64,000 nt of DNA from Moringa oleifera (lineage: Eukaryota > Streptophyta > Magnoliopsida > Brassicales > Moringaceae), in the NCBI GenBank assembly GCA_021397835.1, contig JAJFZO010000413.1:193501-257500 (forward strand), in the 5' to 3' direction. Shown one piece after another: positions 57,701 to 64,000 of the stretch. Position 1 is the first letter of the stretch, and every line of letters begins with the position of its first letter. A model generated the notes under the pieces. It ran no database searches, had not been told where the DNA came from, and saw nothing but the letters and a program-made list of their open reading frames with translations. The translations under genes were made by a program, and so were the position numbers.

Positions 57701-58535
57701 ATTGACATGCATTAATTCGTTGCTAACATCTACAACAGTGGTCAAAGATGCACTGCAGTTAAGGTTGTCCTGGTGATGGAATCAGTTGCTGATGTGCTGG
57801 TTGAGAAGGTGAAGGCAAGAGTGGCAAAGTTGAAAGTTGGGCCGCCTGAGGATGACTGTGATATAACTCCTGTTGTGTCAGAGTCATCTGCAAATTTCAT
57901 TGAAGGGCTTGTGATGGATGCTAAAGAGAAAGGAGCAACATTTTGTCAAGAGTACAAGAGAGATGGCAACCTTATCTGGCCCTTGTTGTTAGACAATGTT
58001 AGGCCAGACATGAGGATTGCCTGGGAGGAGCCGTTTGGACCAGTTTTGCCTGTCATAAGGATCAATTCTATTGAAGAGGGCATCCATCATTGCAATGCTA
58101 GCAACTTCGGACTCCAGGTATGCACTATCTGAAACACTTTGATGATTGCTAAACTGTCCTGCTCTCCCTGCAGCTCAGCATTAGTCTAATACCTTTGTGT
58201 TCGAGTAAAATGAAGGGTTGTGTGTTCACGAAAGACATCAACAAAGCAATATTGGTCAGTGATGCAATGGAGACAGGAACAGTTCAGATCAACTCTGCAC
58301 CAGCTCGAGGACCAGACCATTTTCCTTTCCAGGTGCACCAATTTTCAACATTTTACTACGGTCAAATAACTGAATAGTACCTTTTGTTGGCATGGAGACT
58401 GACAAGTGGTTAATTAAACAGGGTTTGAAGGACAGTGGGATCGGGTCACAAGGTATCACCAACAGCATAAACATGATGACAAAGATCAAGAGCACCGTCA
58501 TCAACTTGCCAACCCCTTCTTACACCATGGGTTAG
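54758..58535 (+). CDS. ALDH11A3: NADP-dependent non-phosphorylating glyceraldehyde-3-phosphate dehydrogenase, nine exons, 496 aa
   Basis: A cytosolic enzyme oxidising glyceraldehyde-3-phosphate directly to 3-phosphoglycerate with NADP, giving NADPH outside plastids. Exons: 54758-54902, 55375-55568, 55680-55808, 56930-57049, 57188-57324, 57412-57567, 57739-58117, 58216-58332, 58422-58535; sum 1491 nt, all GT-AG. ALDH-superfamily marks: the substrate/cofactor region [35 protein letters not shown], the general-base Glu in [13 protein letters not shown] and the nucleophile Cys in [16 protein letters not shown] (split over introns 6-7). Further blocks are [14 protein letters not shown] and [19 protein letters not shown]. 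The protein starts [20 protein letters not shown], typical of plant GAPN, and ends PTPSYTMG. Length equals the family norm. Confidence 0.97.
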
Positions 58536-61161
58536 TATTACCTATTAGAGAATACATAATCTCACAAGTAGTGTTTTTGGCTAATTGAGCAGAAAAAGGT
58601 GACAAGAACCATAAGACTGGTTAGAGAATGATCAATGATGCAGAAACCAAGATGGAATAATAGATTGTGTGTTATCAAAATAATGTAGTAGTTAGTGTTA
58701 GTGATTTGGTTGAGAACAATAGTGGAAGGGGTGTGGTGATGACTTTGGCAGCACTTGTTGAAAAGCAGGGTACTCTTCCAAGTCTCGACTCTGATGAGAA
58801 GACAACAATTTATGGAGAGAGCCATGCTTTCCTTCAATAATATGTATTGATATGTATGCAGCGAAGACATGTGAATCTTTTAGAATAAAAGTTGAGTATT
58901 TGTGTTAAAAAAACATGGAGAGTTAGGCAGCCCTGGGCCCTGGACTGCAAGTTAACTGCATCAATTACTTAGCTAGCTTGACAATGAGTCAGAAGGCTAT
59001 CCATCAATATTGTTTATTCTCAAGTCTTAGAAAAGAGTTCAGATGGGATGTAAAGCACTTAGTCGCCCTGCTTGATTGTTTAATTGATTTATCTAGAAAC
59101 TCAAGGCGAAAGCATCCCTTTTATTAGGATAATACTTAATTGGTATTATGGGCCCAAAAGCTTTTTTTTTTTTTTTACATGTACAGTACAGCATTAGACA
59201 ATTTAATGTGACATTAATATGGGGGGGCATTAGATGCACTAACAAACAAAACATGTCAAAGTGATTTAGTTGCAGCAGTGTCATTTGTAGTTTAAATGTG
59301 TGATGCAACTTACAAGCGAAGATAGATGGGTTGATATGTGGAGCCCATGTAATTAGGGGACCGTTTCTGTGGAATTAAAAATGGTGCATCTCTAAGTTGA
59401 AGCCTTTTGGTTTAGTTTAAACAAAGAAAGGTAGGTATAAACAAAATGAATGGATTCAGCTAATGTAATTTTTTGAACAGGACTCAACTTTTGATTATGT
59501 GGATCGCCTTGTAATTAATTACAGGATTCCCCCCCCCCCCTCCCCACCCAACACACACTTAAAATATTAAATCATAGAGTTGACTCGGATATTTAAATAG
59601 AGGATGGAATTCCAAGGAAAATGGTTTTGGTTTCCCTTTCCTGCTAAGAACGTGCGTGTCAGTGAGGTGTCTTTTTGTTATGTATTTAATTGATAAAATA
59701 AAATTATAAGAAATGTAAATAGATTATTCCAAAATGATGGTTGGCATAGAATTATGAATTGTTTACCTCATAGAATTTGGGATTTGATTTGGATAAAAGA
59801 AGCATGTGATGTTGGGTGCTGTTTTAGACTTTAGAACCTAACACCCTACATGAGAACATGAAAAAGAAGAAAGATACAAATGGAGATATGGGCGGACTAA
59901 GTTGTATTAAAATAGGAACAAACATTACATTGAGACAACGCACATAAGAATGAATTTTGAATTTCTTATTAATTTGATTTTTTTTCTTTTATAAAATAAT
60001 GATGATATATATATATATATACATAGATGTAATAATTGAATAAAATAAAAATTTATGAATATGGGAATGTAGAAAATTTGATGAAACATGTAGGGGGCAT
60101 AAGAATCCTTTTGATTTACCATATTTGGAAGAGAATGGCATCAAACTCCAGCTGACATTTGAGTTGAGCAGGCAAGCAATTCATCGTTTTTGGCACAACT
60201 CAGCATCAATGATAAGCCAATCGGATATTCATGTTAATTTTGGTTAACAAATAGTAATAAAAATCTCCCAATATATAGATACTATAAGATTATGGCATGT
60301 GAAGCAAGTAAATAAAATTATATATATATATATATATATTAGACCAAATAAAACCAGAATCGAATGGCGGAGATGCTTCATATATCTGTATCTTAGGACA
60401 GTAGTTGAAAGTAAACCATGGGGGGAGATGCACAAACTTGATTAATTAGGCAAATATAACATGCACTCTGGCTATGATGCTTAATGGTGTAGCCGTGGCA
60501 GAGAAATCATACACACCCACCATTATCAAATCAACATTCACTACATTATTCAGGCTGCCTATCATCGCCATCATCATGCCTCCCTTATACCCTAATCACA
60601 ACCTTCATTACTTCAAGGCTAGTTTTGGAATTCTACAAATACTCCCAAACCCCGACCCTCCTAGTACGACCTGCTCTGGGAGCGTCCTCTCCACCTCAAC
60701 TCTCCCATTTTTTTTTTTTTTTTTGTTTTCTCCCGCTACCACTTCACCTTTTATTTTATATACATATATATATATATATAAGAGAAACTCCAAATATAAC
60801 AGCAAGTAACTGCACGCGCTTAAACTGGTGATTGGGGGGGTATCACCTAATAGATAAAGAAACCAAATGAAACCCATACCAACAAACAACCCCCCTTCTC
60901 TCTCTCTCTTTTCGCTTATTTAATAGCCAAACCCATTAATCAGAGAGAGAGAGAGAGAGAGAGAGAGCTGCTCATCGCCCATCCTATTCCTATATACATG
61001 TTGACTACCAAAACGGAATGCTTCCTCTTCACTCACTGCCTCTGTTTCCTTTCATCTGAAACCACCCTTGCCGCACACCACCGCTCACCCGGACTTGCTC
61101 TCCAAATCCTCACCCCTTTTTAACTCTCTTACCTTCTCTCTCTCTGTTCTATTAACTCACT
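58536..61161. other. GAPN 3' flank and bHLH promoter/leader
   Basis: No gene recognised. Contains a C12 run at 59529-59540, TA tracts near 60007-60021, 60317-60339 and 60766-60780, a T16 run near 60709, a CT tract near 60898 and a GA tract at 60943-60966. TATATAC near 60991, about 170 nt before the bHLH start codon, is a possible TATA box. Confidence 0.5.
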
Positions 61162-61654
61162 ATGCAGCCTTGTAGCAGAGAAATGCAAGCCATCAACTCC
61201 CTCTTAAACCCATCTCAAATCCCTCTCCAACAACACCACTCCCAGATCCAGAACCCACACTTTGAGCCCGCTTCCCACGACGATTTCCTCGAGCAAATGC
61301 TCTCTTCCCTCCCTTCTTGTTCTTGGGCCGACCCGGCCGTCAAATCATCCCCGTGGGATCCACGACCCGACGAAACGGCCCCCTCTTCTAACCCCTCCGA
61401 CAACGTTGGCTTCCACGCCACCCACTTTTCCGACGAGCCCGCCATCCTCGCCTCCAAGCTCAGGCAGCATCAGATCAGCGGTGGGTCTCCCTCCGCCGCA
61501 CCAAAGATGATGATGCAGCACCAACACCCGATCATGATGATGCCCTTGTCGCTGGGAACCGACCGCCCTCAAAATGATGTCGTTGACGGCTCCTCGTCCT
61601 CGTCCTTCAAGTCGCCAAACAGTCATCAGGTGAATGATCCGTGTTCCTCGCTTT

Positions 61655-61692
<38 letters not shown>

Positions 61693-63669
61693 TCTTAATC
61701 CTTCTTTCTGGTGGCTTTTTTTCCTGGGCGGTATATTTGATGTAATTTTGGCTAAGTATGGAGGGTGTTTTCGCTATTATGTGTAGGGAGGAGAAGGTTC
61801 GGTGCAAGGTCTGTATAATGGATTTGGTGGTGGATCTCTGCATGGTGCTGGTCAGGCACCTCACCATCCCCAGCATTTTCACCATCCCCAGGCATCTCTT
61901 CTGTCTTTCTTTTCATTAGCATATATGCTGGTACTTATTGATATGTTAATATCCTTGTGTTTTCGTTTTTCTGTTTGTTTTGTACAGGGAGGGTCGATGC
62001 AAGCTCAAAATCTTGGAGGTCCCGGTGGAGTGATGAACCAAGGTCAAGGTCAAGGTCAAGGTCAAGTTCAAGGTCAGTCTCAGGCTCAAGCAAGTGGGTC
62101 GACGGGCGGCGCAGCGGCTCAGCCGAGACAGAGAGTCCGGGCGAGGCGAGGTCAGGCGACTGACCCTCATAGCATCGCCGAAAGAGTATGTTGTTTTCCC
62201 ACTTCATTGTTGTCTGGCTGGTGAGAAAATTGAAGAAAATGGAAGAGATGTTTCCAAAATGGTTTTAGTGTAAGCTAGTGGTAGGATTGTTTTTGTACAG
62301 TCGTGTTTTTTGGTTAATTGCGTTTGGTGGTATGATGTGGGCAGCTGCGGAGGGAGAGAATTGCGGAGAGAATGAAAGCTCTGCAGGAATTGGTTCCAAA
62401 TGCCAACAAGGTAATAAAAACTTAGTCTTTTGTTTTGTTTTTAAGTTTGGAGTTGATAAAGCAGTGTTAACCAAAATGGGTTGCTAATAGTTATGTTCTG
62501 ATATTGGAAAAGTTTACTTAGGTCGGGAAGAACCCGCAACATGGGGAATGTGGGCATGGGCATATGGGCATGGGCATGGGAAATTGGAGTGGGGGAGTGG
62601 TTGGGTTTGTTAGTGTGATGTGAGTGTATGTTTCCGTGCGTACTTGTCACTTTGAAAAGGAAGGTGAAATTGGTCCCGATCCGTACGCCAGGGGGCGGGG
62701 GTGGTGGGGGGAGATAGTGGCCAGTTGGTTAATCTTATCTTTCCCGACTCCTAAATTAAAAAAAAAAAAAATTGTATGAGCATTTAATAAAATAATGATT
62801 AACAACGGTGTGGAAATGTGGAATGCAGACAGACAAGGCTTCAATGCTGGACGAGATCATCGACTATGTGAAATTCCTGCAGCTCCAAGTCAAGGTGCTG
62901 AGCATGAGCAGATTGGGCGGTGCTGCAGCTGTGGCTCCCCTTGTTGCTGATATCTCCTCTGAGGTAATTTATTATTATTATTATTCAACTTAATCAAAAT
63001 TTTAATTTATTTACTAAAGCATATCATCATGCTTTCCGGCAAAACAAAAATTACAAAATGAATGAAGAAAATCCATTTCAAACACGCCTCCTCACATCAC
63101 GACAAAACAAAAAGCAGCACGCGTGCCCACTTTCACAGATTCCCCTTTCTTTCTCTCTCTCACAACACCAATCATATCATGTGCTACCAAAGTTTTTTTT
63201 TTTTTTAAAAAAAAAGATTTTACTACAACTACTCCACCATCTCCTCTTCTCTTTCTAGGGAGGTGGCGATTGCATTCAGGCCAGCTCCAACGCCAACGCC
63301 AGCTCTCACTCCAACAACCACACTGCCTCCTCCAACGACAGCCTCACCGTCACCGAGCACCAAGTCGCCAAGCTCATGGAGGAGGACATGGGCTCCGCCA
63401 TGCAGTACCTCCAGGGGAAGGGCCTGTGCCTCATGCCCATTTCACTCGCTACCGCTATTTCCACCGCCACCTGTCACTCCAGGAACCCCATCATCAACAA
63501 CAGCTCCAACTCCAACAACAACAACAACAACAACAATCCCCTCCTTCAACCCAACGCTGATGGCCCCTCCTCCCCGAGCATGTCCGTCTTGACCGTGCAG
63601 TCAGCTACTGTGGGTAACGGTGGACCCGACACTTCCGCGAAGGATGCTGCCTCAGTTTCCAAGCCGTGA
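61162..63669 (+). CDS. bHLH transcription factor, LRL (Lotus ROOTHAIRLESS1-like) subfamily, six exons, 460 aa
   Basis: LRL factors control root-hair growth and related cell elongation, in the nucleus. Exons: 61162-61629, 61787-61891, 61988-62185, 62345-62410, 62829-62963, 63259-63669; sum 1383 nt. N-terminal regions are Gln/His/Ser rich, with [19 protein letters not shown] and the conserved [16 protein letters not shown]. The basic helix-loop-helix starts near residue 238: [20 protein letters not shown] (His-Glu-Arg E-box-binding residues present), helix 1 [13 protein letters not shown], helix 2 [20 protein letters not shown] then [19 protein letters not shown], the LRL signature. A Gly-Gln repeat ([13 protein letters not shown]) precedes the domain, and an Asn run and [20 protein letters not shown] follow. 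Intron 2 (61892-61987) starts GC. It could be the LRL1, LRL2 or LRL3 orthologue; I cannot choose. Confidence 0.93.
61659..61690. repeat. TA microsatellite in bHLH intron 1
   Basis: Uninterrupted TA tract of about 16 units, 30 nt after the donor of a 157-nt intron, so it makes up a fifth of that intron. Confidence 0.9.
61892..61987 (+). other. GC-AG intron in the bHLH gene
   Basis: The exon ends CATCCCCAG and the intron opens GCATCT; it ends TTGTACAG before GGAGGGTCG. The nearest GT donor downstream (in TTCTGTCTTTC) would shift the frame. The donor after the C is weaker than in the other two GC-AG introns here. Confidence 0.7.
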
Positions 63670-64000
63670 TAACAGCCCCTTTAACCTCACTGACCTTTTG
63701 GTTTTTTCTTTTTTTTTTTTCTTTAAAGGGTGAGAAAGAGAGAATGAGCAGGAGGACCAGAAAAAGGAAGAAATCAAGACGGGAAGAGAGGAGGGAGAGT
63801 GACGCCTAAAGTCTACCAAAATAAGGTGGTCTTTTTAAGTGGTTGTTGACACGACGCCGGATTTAGGTAGACTTTGGCTGGCTGTTCCAACGGGGCCACA
63901 CCAAACAACAAAGATCAAAGCACTTGCCCTTTTCTATTTTTATAAAAAAATAATATTTTAATATATATATATATATTTTTTGCCCCTCTTCTGCCCGAGT
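63670..64000. other. 3' UTR and flank of the bHLH gene
   Basis: Contains T-rich runs, a purine-rich stretch and a short TA tract near 63961-63975. No AATAAA was found; AATAAT-like and AT-rich sequence near 63940 may serve. Confidence 0.5.

Noticed and set aside
61891..61912. Alternative GT donor for bHLH intron 2 within TTCTGTCTTTC
   Set aside because: Using it shifts the frame ahead of the bHLH domain.
1..64000. tRNA, rRNA, CRISPR or an autonomous transposon
   Set aside because: No tRNA cloverleaf or TTCGA-type arm with partner, no spaced repeats and no transposase, reverse transcriptase or integrase motifs were found by eye.

Overview
The window is nuclear DNA of a flowering plant, most likely a dicot. 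The genes are typical plant genes with many short, AT-rich introns. Intergenic DNA is very AT-rich, with TA, GA and poly-C microsatellites, and I saw no intact autonomous transposon. Gene content suggests a rosid, but I cannot name the species.

Layout, left to right: the 5' part of a peptidase S28 (Pro-X carboxypeptidase-like) gene (-), running off the left edge; temperature-induced lipocalin (+); the longin SNARE YKT6 (-); a two-domain, GPI-anchored glycerophosphodiesterase-like protein of the SHV3/GDPDL family (+); a calcineurin-like phosphoesterase-superfamily protein (-); TRAPP subunit 5 (-); the polyadenylation factor FIP1[V] type (+, about 11.7 kb); the mitochondrial CcmA-type ABC protein ABCI1 (+); a CAF1 deadenylase (-); RTF2 (-); non-phosphorylating NADP-dependent GAPDH (+); and an LRL-type bHLH factor (+). 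All exon joins were worked out by hand from frame continuity and splice sites. For every complete gene the total length is an exact multiple of three.

The genes form no operon. Two act in vesicle traffic (YKT6, TRAPPC5) and two at mRNA 3' ends (FIP1 in cleavage and polyadenylation, CAF1 in poly(A) removal). From memory, the gene set matches two separate Arabidopsis segments: At5g58010-58070 (LRL3, RTF2, TRAPP, FIPS5, SVL4, YKT61, TIL) and At2g24260-24280 (LRL1, ALDH11A3, S28 peptidase). The window therefore looks like an unfractionated version of a block that was duplicated and then split by gene loss in Arabidopsis.

Main oddities: a one-base insertion that puts a stop codon directly after the catalytic serine of the S28 peptidase; three GC-AG introns; a ubiquitin-like N-terminus ending in Arg-Gly-Gly on RTF2; an AUG-UAA minimal upstream ORF in the likely CAF1 leader; serial local tandem duplications inside one FIP1 intron and inside the last YKT6 intron; short AT-rich transposon-like elements with target-site duplications or inverted ends; and a possible spliced transcript of unknown function at 50-53 kb.
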